From NCBI GenBank assembly GCA_001512985.1, contig LFRX01000027.1, positions 53,606 to 61,480 on the forward strand: 7,875 nucleotides of DNA. Reading direction: 5' to 3'. A program made the position numbers and the translations under genes. Positions 1 through 6,460 of the stretch are shown here, piece after piece. Source of the stretch: Acholeplasmatales bacterium DTU056 (GTDB taxonomy: Bacteria; Bacillota_I; Bacilli_A; ML615J-28; CAG-698). The notes under the pieces were generated by a model, which was not told the origin of the DNA, searched no databases, and saw nothing but the letters and a program-made list of their open reading frames with translations. The number at the start of each line of letters is the position of its first letter. Positions within the stretch are counted from its first letter, which is position 1.

Positions 1-232
1 AGTGCAAATAGCCAAAAATTACTCGTTTGATCAACAAATAAATAAATCTGACAATATTGAAAATACTGTTTTAAAATTCGATACTATCTTTACAAAAGAA
101 GAAATTCGATTATTACATCCTTATGTTAGTGAATCAACTATTAATCGGACTTTAATGAAATTGCGAGCTGAGGGTAAAATTAAACCACTTGGTAAAGGAC
201 GTTCTGCAAAATGGATTAAAGTTGAAAGTTAA
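1..232 (+). CDS. 3' end of a gene with a C-terminal winged-helix-like domain (partial)
   Basis: The reading frame is open to the left edge, so this is probably the end of a longer protein. The GTG at position 2 is not a convincing start, because no ribosome binding site can be seen. About 76 residues are visible. The last 50 or so look like a helix-turn-helix with a wing: FTKEEIRLLHP, then SESTINRTLMKLRAEGKI as the likely recognition helix, then PLGKGRSAKWIKV as the beta wing. Such C-terminal winged helices occur in Fic-family AMP-transferases and in various regulators. The GKGRS-aromatic ending fits that group, but the catalytic part is outside the window, so no function is assigned. The TAA stop is followed after 12 bases by the PHP-domain gene, which suggests co-transcription. 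Confidence 0.6.
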   Translation, partial: VQIAKNYSFDQQINKSDNIENTVLKFDTIFTKEEIRLLHPYVSESTINRTLMKLRAEGKIKPLGKGRSAKWIKVES

Positions 233-244
233 GAGGTAATTTAA

Positions 245-1024
245 ATGATTACATCAAATTATCACACTCATACATATTTGTGTCGTCATGCTCAAGGAAA
301 ACCTGAAGATTATATTAAACGGGCTATTGAAGTTGGCTATAAAGAAATTGGAATATCTGATCATGGGCCAATTTTTTCTAATTCATTAAAACGTATGTCG
401 CTTGATGAATTTCATCAAATATATCTAAAGGAACTTAATGAAGCAATTGAAAAGTATCAATATCAAATAACAATTTATAAAGGATTAGAAGTAGAATATT
501 TAGCAGATCATAAAGATTATTATCAATATTTATTAAATTATCTAGATTATTTGATTTTAGGCCAACATATCGTCTTTCAAAATGATAAAGTAGTAACTGT
601 ATATTCGGGTATGAATGAAGAAACTATATATCTTTATGCGTATACTGTAGTAGAAGCATTAAATACTAAATTATTTCGAATACTAGCTCATCCAGACATT
701 TTTATGTTTAGTTATCCAAAATGGGATGAGCATTGCAAAAAAGTAAGTAGAATAATAATAGAAGCGGCTATTAAAAATAATTGCTTGCTTGAAATTAATG
801 CTAATGGAGCAAGACGTGGAAAAATTTTAAATGAAAATAATGAAGAACGATGGATATATCCACGATTAGAATTTTGGAAAATAGTTAGTAATGAATATAG
901 AAACGCCCAAGTAATTATAAGCGATGATGCTCATACCATCAAAGATTTACATGATAATGCAACATTAGGAATGTATAAATTTGCTAAAGAACTCAATTTA
1001 AATGTTGTTGATAAAATATTTTAA
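245..1024 (+). CDS. PHP-domain metal-dependent phosphoesterase, histidinol-phosphatase (HisK) type
   Basis: The protein has 259 residues, the usual size for single-domain PHP hydrolases of the HisK/HisJ group. The metal site looks complete: HTH at 7-9, H15 in CRHAQG, ISDHGP with H40, GLEVEY with E82, GQH with H108, AHPD with H149, and SDDAH with D228 and H230. These are expected to bind a di- or trinuclear metal centre and to hydrolyse a phosphomonoester in the cytoplasm. HisK family members convert histidinol phosphate to histidinol. No other his gene is visible here, and related PHP proteins act on other phosphoesters, including nucleotides, so the substrate is uncertain. The start is supported by GAGGT seven bases before the ATG. 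It follows the winged-helix gene by 12 bases, and a strong terminator begins at its stop codon. Confidence 0.88.
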   Translation: MITSNYHTHTYLCRHAQGKPEDYIKRAIEVGYKEIGISDHGPIFSNSLKRMSLDEFHQIYLKELNEAIEKYQYQITIYKGLEVEYLADHKDYYQYLLNYLDYLILGQHIVFQNDKVVTVYSGMNEETIYLYAYTVVEALNTKLFRILAHPDIFMFSYPKWDEHCKKVSRIIIEAAIKNNCLLEINANGARRGKILNENNEERWIYPRLEFWKIVSNEYRNAQVIISDDAHTIKDLHDNATLGMYKFAKELNLNVVDKIF

Positions 1025-1048
1025 CGACCGTTTATACGGTCGTTTTTT
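1023..1048 (+). terminator. Intrinsic terminator of the PHP gene
   Basis: A 9-bp stem (AACGACCGT paired with ACGGTCGTT) with a TTAT loop is followed directly by a run of T. It overlaps the TAA stop of the PHP gene. It stands out as one of the few GC-containing hairpins in this AT-rich region, so transcription of the + strand unit should end here. Confidence 0.92.
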
Positions 1049-1117
1049 ATTATTAGAGGGGACACTATACTCCTTAAAAGAACCATTTCGCGCATATAAA
1101 TTAGCAACCTTTTTAAC

Positions 1118-1140
1118 TTCCGATAATATATATTATGGAA
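1118..1140. repeat. Near-perfect 22-base palindrome with one extra G
   Basis: TTCC, a single G, then ATAATATATATTAT and GGAA read the same on both strands apart from the extra G at 1122. Its core string CGATAATAT (1121-1129) recurs at 1155-1163 inside the next imperfect palindrome. It could be a protein-binding site or a relic, but in AT-rich DNA partial palindromes also arise by chance. Confidence 0.45.
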
Positions 1141-1146
1141 AGTAAA

Positions 1147-1173
1147 ATATATTTCGATAATATGCGAATATAT
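1147..1173. repeat. Second imperfect inverted repeat with the same CGATAATAT core
   Basis: The arms ATATATTTCG and CGAATATAT pair with one bulged base around an 8-base loop (ATAATATG). The string CGATAATAT at 1155-1163 is shared with the palindrome 34 bases to the left. No gene starts nearby in either direction, so a regulatory role is not obvious. Confidence 0.35.
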
Positions 1174-1351
1174 TATAAATGTGTGGAAATGTTCAATAGG
1201 TTTATTTTCAATATAATTTTTCGTATTAGAATTTAATTTGATTTAAATAATTTTAATTGCTTATTAGAGCGTTTTATTTTTAAATAGACAGGTAAATTGT
1301 AATTAGTTTTCTATAAAATGGATTTATTAAGCTTTTTAATGCTTGATAATT

Positions 1352-1440
1352 AAAAACAAAAAAATTTCCTTTATAATCAATTTTTATTTCTAGATTAATA
1401 AATTTACAATTATATAAAATAAATCGATTATAAAGGGAAA
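1352..1440 (-). terminator. Long-stem terminator of the YjbQ gene
   Basis: Arms at 1365-1383 and 1421-1440 form a 19-bp stem with one bulged base and one G-T or A/G mismatch position. They enclose a 37-base loop that can itself fold (TTTATT with AATAAA). Read on the - strand, the stem is followed by seven T, a G and five more T. It lies 37 bases beyond the YjbQ stop codon, in the right orientation to end that transcript. On the + strand there is no T run after it, so it should work in one direction only. Confidence 0.72.
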
Positions 1441-1477
1441 TATGGGTTTATATAAGTTTTTATTAATATTTAAATTT

Positions 1478-1894
1478 TCATTCGCCAATGATTTTAATTA
1501 AGATTCTTTTTGGTCGTTTACCATCAAATTCACCATAAAAGATTTGTTCCCATGTTCCAAGATCTAATTTTCCATTCGTTACAGCTACAACAACTTCTCT
1601 TCCCATAATTGTTCGTTTTAAATGAGCATCAGCATTATCTTCATAGCCATTATGGCGGTATTGTTCATATGGTTTTTCTGGCGCTAATTTTTCTAACCAG
1701 ACTTCAAAATCATGATGTAAGCCACTTTCATCATCATTAATAAACACACTTGATGTAATGTGCATTGAATTGCATAACACTAATCCTTCTTTGATACCGC
1801 TTTCCTTAACAGCCTCTTCTACAATCCTTGTAATATTAATAAAATCACGACGCGTTTTAGTATGAATTACAAATTCTTTACGATATGATTTCAT
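1478..1894 (-). CDS. YjbQ / UPF0047 family protein (secondary thiamine-phosphate synthase type)
   Basis: The protein has 138 residues from the chosen start, the normal size for this one-domain family. Family hallmarks are clear: NSMHITSSVFINDDESGLHHDF (about residues 42-63), the DNADAHLKRTIMG stretch, LDLGTWEQIFYGEFDG and the ending ILIKIIGE. Members form a small cytoplasmic fold with conserved His, Glu and Asp residues. E. coli YjbQ has weak thiamine-phosphate synthase activity, but the real cellular role is unknown. The frame could begin 11 codons earlier (1927). The ATG at 1894 is preferred because GGAGGG lies six bases before it and because homologues start at this point. The gene ends with TGA, the only TGA stop in the window. 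Confidence 0.93.
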   Translation of the reverse strand: MKSYRKEFVIHTKTRRDFINITRIVEEAVKESGIKEGLVLCNSMHITSSVFINDDESGLHHDFEVWLEKLAPEKPYEQYRHNGYEDNADAHLKRTIMGREVVVAVTNGKLDLGTWEQIFYGEFDGKRPKRILIKIIGE

Positions 1895-1900
1895 TATTAT

Positions 1901-1906
1901 CCCTCC
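1901..1906 (-). promoter_or_regulatory. Ribosome binding site that fixes the YjbQ start
   Basis: GGAGGG on the - strand, six bases before the ATG at 1894. The alternative upstream start at 1927 has no such site and would put this sequence inside the coding region. Confidence 0.85.
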
Positions 1907-1916
1907 ATTATGATTA

Positions 1917-1922
1917 ATTATA
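1917..1922 (-). promoter_or_regulatory. Possible -10 box of the YjbQ gene
   Basis: TATAAT on the - strand sits 22 bases before the start codon, with space for a transcription start just upstream of the ribosome binding site. No good -35 hexamer is seen at 16-18 bases, so this is a weak call in AT-rich DNA. Confidence 0.35.
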
Positions 1923-1990
1923 TTCAAAAAATCAATATGAACATATTTAAATGCATAAAACTACTATCGTTTTTGCGAAAAAATTTGGTG

Positions 1991-2030
1991 TAGGAAAATG
2001 TCGAAATTAAAATTTAGGATATTTTGTCGA
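1991..2030. repeat. Two short direct repeats TAGGA-N4/6-GTCGA upstream of the YjbQ gene
   Basis: TAGGA-AAAT-GTCGA (1991-2004) and TAGGA-TATTTT-GTCGA (2015-2030) share both half-sites in the same order, with starts 24 bases apart. They lie 70-110 bases upstream of the possible -10 box of the YjbQ gene, in the 163-base gap after the hydrolase gene. They could be operator half-sites. The evidence is only the repetition. Confidence 0.4.
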
Positions 2031-2057
2031 TTAAATTGCAATAAATTGACAAATTTT

Positions 2058-2972
2058 TTAACTTAATTGCATATTTAACCAATTCAAAATGTCTTGATAA
2101 ACTTCTTCTTTATTAATTTCATTTAACATTTCGTGACGACCATTAGGATATAGTTTAACTGTTAATTTATCTTTAATTGTTGGTAAATCATTGCTTAATT
2201 GCACTATTCCTTTTCCGTAACGACCTACTGGATCATCTGTTCCACTAATAATTAAAATTGGTATTTTAGGAGAGATTTTATCATAATTTTTCGAAATATG
2301 TTTTAATCCTTTAAAGAAATCTCTAAAGAATGAAGCACTACACACCTTTCCACAATACTCATCTTCATAATAAGCTTGAACAATTTTTTCATCACGACTT
2401 AACCAATTAGGTCTATTTTTTGGAGTTTTACATCTTTTATTATAAGCACCAAAGACTAGATTATAGATGAATTTACTTCGATAATTTGATCCAAATAAGT
2501 TAACCATTAGATTTGAAAGGTAAATCCCGATGTTTATTATTTTTCCAGGATTGCCATTGCTACCGGATAAAATAATACCATTAATAGACGGATTATAATC
2601 TATTAAATAAGCTTGAGCAATAAATGAGCCCATACTGTGGCCTAGGATAAATAATGGCAAATTAGGATATTGTTTTTTTAATTCATTAACAACATAATTG
2701 ACATCATTAACTAAAGTTTTAAATCCATCTTTTGCTTCGATATGACCAACTTCTTCTTTATTTTGAACACTTAATCCATGTCCTCGTTGATCATAACCAT
2801 ATACAATAAAATCATTCTCCATTAAAAAAATCGCGAAATTATCATATCGTGCAATATGTTCAACCATACCATGGATTATTAAGACAATAGCTTTATAATT
2901 TCCATTTTCTTTTTTCCATACATATCCTGGTAAAGTAAAATCATTATGTTTAAATTGAATTAATTCTTTCAT
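2058..2972 (-). CDS. Alpha/beta hydrolase, monoacylglycerol lipase / lysophospholipase type
   Basis: The protein has 304 residues with the PldB/monoglyceride-lipase signature. HGMVEHIARYDNFA (34-47) gives the oxyanion-hole region, and YGYDQRGHGLS (58-68) follows. GHSMGS (111-116) is the nucleophile elbow with S113, SGTDDPVG carries the acid (D247), and GRHEMLNE carries H280. The catalytic triad is therefore complete. A cap region of about 100 residues between the elbow and the acid is normal for this family. No signal peptide is seen, so the enzyme is probably cytoplasmic and hydrolyses monoacylglycerols or lysophospholipids, possibly in membrane lipid turnover or use of host lipids (inference). 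AGGAGGG lies seven bases before the ATG. An extended -10 promoter lies just upstream, so it probably has its own transcript. Confidence 0.9.
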   Translation of the reverse strand: MKELIQFKHNDFTLPGYVWKKENGNYKAIVLIIHGMVEHIARYDNFAIFLMENDFIVYGYDQRGHGLSVQNKEEVGHIEAKDGFKTLVNDVNYVVNELKKQYPNLPLFILGHSMGSFIAQAYLIDYNPSINGIILSGSNGNPGKIINIGIYLSNLMVNLFGSNYRSKFIYNLVFGAYNKRCKTPKNRPNWLSRDEKIVQAYYEDEYCGKVCSASFFRDFFKGLKHISKNYDKISPKIPILIISGTDDPVGRYGKGIVQLSNDLPTIKDKLTVKLYPNGRHEMLNEINKEEVYQDILNWLNMQLS

Positions 2973-2996
2973 ACAAAATCCCTCCTAATTATCATT

Positions 2997-3005
2997 ATTA
3001 TAACA
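2997..3005 (-). promoter_or_regulatory. Extended -10 promoter of the hydrolase gene
   Basis: The - strand reads TGTTATAAT, a perfect -10 box with the extended TG motif, which reduces the need for a -35 box (only TTAATA-like sequence is present there). Transcription would start near 2990, just before AGGAGGG (2980-2986), giving a short leader. The preceding gene ends in a strong terminator at 3058-3133, so a fresh promoter is expected here. Confidence 0.6.
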
Positions 3006-3057
3006 TTTTTAGACAATTTATTAAAGATAATAAAAATAAAATATTCTAGATTATAAG

Positions 3058-3133
3058 AAAAAAATTGCTTGCTAGAGAATTTTAATGAGGAATTACTCAT
3101 CTTTTTAAAAATAATCTTCTCTAGCAAGCAATT
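3058..3133 (-). terminator. Long-stem terminator of the flavoprotein gene
   Basis: A perfect 16-bp stem (arms 3064-3079 and 3117-3132; 17 bp if 3063/3133 is included) begins within the TAA stop of the flavoprotein gene. The 37-base loop contains a further hairpin (ATGAG 3085-3089 with CTCAT 3096-3100), possibly extended by TTTTAA/TTAAAA. On the - strand seven T end the structure. Position, orientation and T run fit an intrinsic terminator. The stem is unusually long and the loop unusually large. Confidence 0.85.
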
Positions 3134-4304
3134 ATAAAGCATATTTTCCAGCGACATATCCGGTTGCTAAAGCACAAGTTATATTGTAACCTCCTGTATA
3201 GGCATTATAATCAATAATTTCACCGCAAAAAGAAACATTCACATCAAGTTTTGATTTCATTGTTTTGGGATTTATTTCTTTGGGGTTTATTCCGCCATTA
3301 GTAACAAACGCTACTTTCATTCCTCGGGTTTGAGTGATATTAACTGGAAAATTTTTAACTTTCTCAATTAAATCTAAAGTATTTGAGGTTATTGATTTTA
3401 GATAACTAAGTAATCGTTTTGGAATATTGTTATTTAGTGTAATTAATAAGTCATCTTTTGAAAGTATGGATAATTCTAAGTGAGAAATTTTTGGAAGAAA
3501 ATCAATTTTTACTATTACATTTTTTTCTTGCTGTTCAAAAAGATTTATACAATCGTAACTTGCGCGTAAAGCAGCAGGACCAGATAATCCAAAGTGTGTG
3601 ATTACTAAGTCATGCGTAATAGAACGAATTATTTTATTATTATGAACAATTTTTAAATTAATGTCCTTAAATGATAATCCCATAAGAGTTTTATCTTGAA
3701 TAAATTTATCATTTGAAACAAGCGGAACTTCTGCAGGAAGTATTTTTGAAACTTGATGACCAAGTTTTTTTGCTAGTTCATACCCATTACCATCTGAACC
3801 GGTGTGCGTGTATGTTGCACCACCGGTAGCGATAATTAAGGTATCATATTTAATAGTCTTATTTTGTAATGTAATAATTCTATTGTTAAAGTCGATATCT
3901 TGTACAAATGATTGATAAAAAACTTTTACTTTTAATTTATTCATTACATTAAGAAAAGTATCTATTATATCACTAGCTTTATTAGATTTTGGAAACATTC
4001 GAAAATGATCTTCTTCAATAAGTGGGCATTTATTTTCATTAAAAAATTGAATTATTTTTTGAGGTCCAAATTCATTTAAAGCACTATAAAGAAATCGCCC
4101 ATTTTTAGGAACGTTGGCAATAACAGTTTCAATATCGACATTCGCAGTAACGTTACAAAGACCTCCGCCTGTAAGACGAAGTTTTTTACCCAAAACATCA
4201 TTGCGTTCCAATAAATACACTTTAGCATCTGGATGATGTAATTTACTGCTGATAGCAGCCATCATTCCAGCAGGGCCGCCACCAATTATAATAATTTCAC
4301 TCAT
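3132..4304 (-). CDS. BaiN/HI0933-family NAD(P)/FAD-dependent oxidoreductase (YtfP/YhiN-like)
   Basis: The protein has 390 residues. The N-terminal Rossmann motif is IGGGPAG (7-13) with an acidic ribose-binding residue E33. It is followed by the family-specific LRLTGGGLCNVT (42-53), ATGGATYTHTGSDGNGY (159-175), THFGLSGPAAL (236-246), AFVTNGGI (332-339) and the ending GEIIDYNAYTGGYN (361-374) that closes the FAD site. This is the HI0933 flavoprotein fold, of which B. subtilis YtfP and E. coli YhiN are members. Some relatives (BaiN) reduce bile-acid intermediates, but the general role of the family is unknown. The start is supported by GGAAGGTG shortly before the ATG. It lies 46 bases after deoB, with a terminator between them, so it depends on read-through or on a promoter I cannot identify. 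Confidence 0.92.
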   Translation of the reverse strand: MSEIIIIGGGPAGMMAAISSKLHHPDAKVYLLERNDVLGKKLRLTGGGLCNVTANVDIETVIANVPKNGRFLYSALNEFGPQKIIQFFNENKCPLIEEDHFRMFPKSNKASDIIDTFLNVMNKLKVKVFYQSFVQDIDFNNRIITLQNKTIKYDTLIIATGGATYTHTGSDGNGYELAKKLGHQVSKILPAEVPLVSNDKFIQDKTLMGLSFKDINLKIVHNNKIIRSITHDLVITHFGLSGPAALRASYDCINLFEQQEKNVIVKIDFLPKISHLELSILSKDDLLITLNNNIPKRLLSYLKSITSNTLDLIEKVKNFPVNITQTRGMKVAFVTNGGINPKEINPKTMKSKLDVNVSFCGEIIDYNAYTGGYNITCALATGYVAGKYAL

Positions 4305-4327
4305 AGAGCACCTTCCAATAATAAAGA

Positions 4328-4352
4328 AAAACTGTATTTAAAATACAGTTTT
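4328..4352 (-). terminator. Intrinsic terminator after deoB
   Basis: AAAACTGTATTT and AAATACAGTTTT form an almost perfect hairpin that overlaps the deoB stop codon. On the - strand it runs into TTTTTCTTTATT; on the + strand it is followed by TTTTATTTTTTT. It is AT-rich and the - strand T run is broken by a C, so termination may be partial, which would let some transcription continue into the flavoprotein gene. Confidence 0.72.
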
Positions 4353-5538
4353 ATTTTTTTAGAATATCATCTAAAAGATTTGATCCAATAGATGGCTTTT
4401 TAGTACCAAAAATATCACAAATAGTATATCCCACATCCGCAAATGTCTCTCTAATGCCCAAATTTACAGAAGGAAGATTTTTATTGTAAACTAGTAATGG
4501 AACATATTCACGAGTATGGTCAGTTCCATGATGTAGTGGATCATTACCATGATCAGCACAAATAATCAATAAATCTTCTTCTTTTATTAATGGAAGAAGT
4601 GTTTCTAATGTTTTGTCAAATTCTTCAACACTTTGGGCATATCCTAAGGCATTGCGTCGATGACCATATACAGCATCAAAATCGACTAGATTCACAAAGC
4701 ATAAACCAGTAAAATCGCGTTTGGCAACTTCAATAGTTTGCATCATACCGTCTAAATTAGATTTAGTTTTGATTGATTCAGTAATTCCTTCACCATCAAA
4801 AATATCACGAATTTTACCAATTGCTATCACATCATAACCAGCTTCTTTTAAGAAATCAAGAGTGGTTTTACCAAATGGTTTTATAGCATAATCGTGACGA
4901 TTAGCAGTACGAGTGAAATTTTCAGGGTTTGTTCCGATGAATGGTCTAGCAATTATTCGCCCCACCATCCATTGTGGATGTTCTAGAGTGATTTTGCGGG
5001 CAATTTCGCAAACACGATATAATTCTTCTAAAGGTATTACTGATTCGTTTGCGGCGATTTGTAATACTGAATCACTAGATGTATATAAAATTAAGGCTTT
5101 AGTTTTTATATGTTCTTCTCCTAATTCTTTAATAATTTCCGTACCACTTGCCGCAATATTCCCAATAAACTTATGACCAGTTTCTTTTTCAAGTAAATCG
5201 ACTAATTCTTTTGGAAAGCCTGTTTCTGTAAACACAGGGAAAGGCGTATCGACTTTTAGACCCATTATTTCAAAATGGCCTGTTAAAGTATCTTTCCCAA
5301 CACTTAATTCACGCATTTTACCATAAGATGCTAATGGATTTTCAACTGGGCGGGTGTTATTAATATCAGTAATAAAACCTATTCCTAAACTTTCTAAAAC
5401 TGGAATATGAAAATCGGATTTAGCATATGATAAATGTTTAAGTGTGTTTGCTCCTTCATCATTGTATTTGTAAGCATCTTCTAACGCTCCAACTCCTAAT
5501 GAGTCAGCAACAATCACAAAAACTCTTTTAAATTTCAT
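4351..5538 (-). CDS. deoB: Phosphopentomutase
   Basis: The protein has 395 residues, the normal length. It interconverts ribose 1-phosphate and ribose 5-phosphate (and the deoxy forms), feeding nucleoside sugars into central metabolism in the cytoplasm. It belongs to the alkaline phosphatase superfamily. By comparison with the Bacillus cereus enzyme, the metal ligands are D12 in ADSLGVG, D156 in YTSSDS, D288 and H293 in NLVDFDAVYGHRR, D329 and H330 in ADHGNDP, and H341 in GTDHTREY. The phosphorylated threonine should be T84 in GKDTLTGH. The gene starts one base after the xerD stop, with GAGAGG inside the xerD end as its ribosome binding site, so translation of the two is probably coupled. The xerD-deoB order is the same as ripX-drm in B. 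subtilis. No purine-nucleoside phosphorylase gene follows here. Confidence 0.98.
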   Translation of the reverse strand: MKFKRVFVIVADSLGVGALEDAYKYNDEGANTLKHLSYAKSDFHIPVLESLGIGFITDINNTRPVENPLASYGKMRELSVGKDTLTGHFEIMGLKVDTPFPVFTETGFPKELVDLLEKETGHKFIGNIAASGTEIIKELGEEHIKTKALILYTSSDSVLQIAANESVIPLEELYRVCEIARKITLEHPQWMVGRIIARPFIGTNPENFTRTANRHDYAIKPFGKTTLDFLKEAGYDVIAIGKIRDIFDGEGITESIKTKSNLDGMMQTIEVAKRDFTGLCFVNLVDFDAVYGHRRNALGYAQSVEEFDKTLETLLPLIKEEDLLIICADHGNDPLHHGTDHTREYVPLLVYNKNLPSVNLGIRETFADVGYTICDIFGTKKPSIGSNLLDDILKK

Positions 5539-5539
5539 T

Positions 5540-6448
5540 TTAACTACCTCTCTTTGCTCTTGGATGAGTTGATAAATAAATTTCAGTTAGTTTTTGATCC
5601 TGAATATTAGTATATATTTCAGTGGTAGATATATCTGCATGTCCAAGTAATTCCTGAATGTATCGCAAGTCTAGACCCTGTTCAAGTAAATGGGTTGCAA
5701 ATGAATGTCGCAATGTATGAGCACTAATTTTTTTGGTAATTCCAGCCTCTTTAGCCCGTTGTTTTAAAATCAGATTAAAAGCTTGGCGGGTGATAGCTTG
5801 TCCATTTTTAGATAAGAATAAATACTCACGGTATTGAGGTTTATTTTTATTAAAATACATTCGCGCTTCAGTTAAATATCGATTTAATGCGCTAATTCCT
5901 TCCTCACCAATTGGAACAATTCGTTCTTTTCGGCCTTTCCCATATATTTTTACTACTTGCATTGTTAAATGTAAATCAGTAAGTTTTAAATTAACTAATT
6001 CACTCACACGTAACCCTGATGCATAAGCCAGCTCAATCATTGCACGATCACGAATGGAAGTTGGATCATTTCCATTAATTGATTCGAGTAATTGAGTTAC
6101 TTCTTCTATTGACATAACAATAGGAAGTTTTTTTGATCTTTTTGGTCCTTGGATAAAAGAGGCAACATTCTTATTTAAGATTCGTTCTGTACTTAAAAAC
6201 TTATGGAAACTTTTAATTGATGTAATTTTACGTGATACAGAAGATTCTTTTAAATGTTTTTTCTTTAATGATGCTAGATAACTCTTAATATCATCAACAG
6301 TTATTTCATTTACGTCAACGATCCCTCGATATTTTTTTAAAAATTCAAGGTAATGTGCGACGTCATTATAATAACTATTGGTAGTACTTTCTGATAAATT
6401 TAATATTCCCCGTAAATATATTCGGTATTCTTGTAAATGTTCTTGCAT
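5540..6448 (-). CDS. xerD: Tyrosine recombinase XerD
   Basis: The protein has 302 residues, a typical XerC/XerD size. The N-terminal SAM-like core-binding domain covers about 1-100 and the catalytic domain about 110-300. All active-site residues are present: R147 in SGLRVSE, K171 in GKGRKER, H244 and R247 in HTLRHS, H270 in LLGHAD and the nucleophile Y279 in TTEIYTN. It resolves chromosome dimers at the dif site near the terminus during cell division, with a partner recombinase encoded elsewhere. The call XerD rather than XerC or a phage integrase rests on the deoB neighbour and the high conservation of motifs. AAGGA lies nine bases before the ATG. The gene is 12 bases after the SpoIIM-like gene and one base before deoB. 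No mobile element surrounds it, so it is not an integrase of an island. Confidence 0.96.
   Translation of the reverse strand: MQEHLQEYRIYLRGILNLSESTTNSYYNDVAHYLEFLKKYRGIVDVNEITVDDIKSYLASLKKKHLKESSVSRKITSIKSFHKFLSTERILNKNVASFIQGPKRSKKLPIVMSIEEVTQLLESINGNDPTSIRDRAMIELAYASGLRVSELVNLKLTDLHLTMQVVKIYGKGRKERIVPIGEEGISALNRYLTEARMYFNKNKPQYREYLFLSKNGQAITRQAFNLILKQRAKEAGITKKISAHTLRHSFATHLLEQGLDLRYIQELLGHADISTTEIYTNIQDQKLTEIYLSTHPRAKRGS
5545..5552 (-). promoter_or_regulatory. deoB ribosome binding site embedded in the xerD 3' end
   Basis: AGAGAGGT encodes part of the last residues of XerD (KRGS) and ends six to seven bases before the deoB ATG. The xerD stop and deoB start are one base apart, which favours translational coupling. 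Confidence 0.8.
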
Positions 6449-6460
6449 AATATCAAATCC

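Larger units (their letters stand above)
1049..1351. other. AT-rich spacer of about 300 bases with no convincing gene
   Basis: This stretch lies between the terminator of the rightward PHP gene and the terminator of the leftward YjbQ gene, so neither unit should transcribe it. All frames on both strands are broken by frequent stops. The longest suggestive piece is on the - strand, roughly 1050-1129: about 26 codons reading SEVKKVANLYARNGSFKE and on towards the PHP terminator. It has no start codon or ribosome binding site. It could be a decayed gene or chance. Two near-palindromes that share the string CGATAATAT lie at 1118-1140 and 1147-1173. No tRNA-like fold, strong promoter or terminal repeat was recognised. 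Confidence 0.6.

Noticed and set aside
1056..1080. GGGGACACTATACTCC as a possible insertion-sequence end
   Set aside because: No matching inverted copy, target duplication or transposase was found in the window.
1318..1353. Eleven-codon frame MDLLSFLMLDN on the + strand
   Set aside because: There is no ribosome binding site, and such short frames are common by chance.
1443..1502. Nineteen-codon frame starting ATGGGT on the + strand
   Set aside because: It overlaps the 3' end of the YjbQ gene on the other strand, and the purine-rich sequence before it is part of the terminator stem.
1895..1927. Upstream extension of the YjbQ gene by 11 codons
   Set aside because: The ribosome binding site GGAGGG and the likely -10 box fall inside this extension, and the family begins at the later ATG.
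2037..2071. Possible hairpin TGCAAT/ATTGCA with inner AAATT/AATTT at the hydrolase stop codon
   Set aside because: The stems are short and AT-only and no T run follows on the - strand, so a terminator is not supported.
2969..3157. Open frame of 62 codons on the - strand
   Set aside because: It covers the terminator hairpin and promoter between the flavoprotein and hydrolase genes and has a low-complexity product rich in Ile, Phe and Asn, so it is a chance frame.
4913..5176. Open frame of 87 codons on the + strand
   Set aside because: It lies wholly inside deoB on the opposite strand and its product shows no recognisable family features.
5540..6448. XerD as an integrase marking a genomic island
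   Set aside because: It sits in a housekeeping operon with deoB, no attachment-site repeats or phage genes are nearby, and its sequence is of the chromosomal Xer type.
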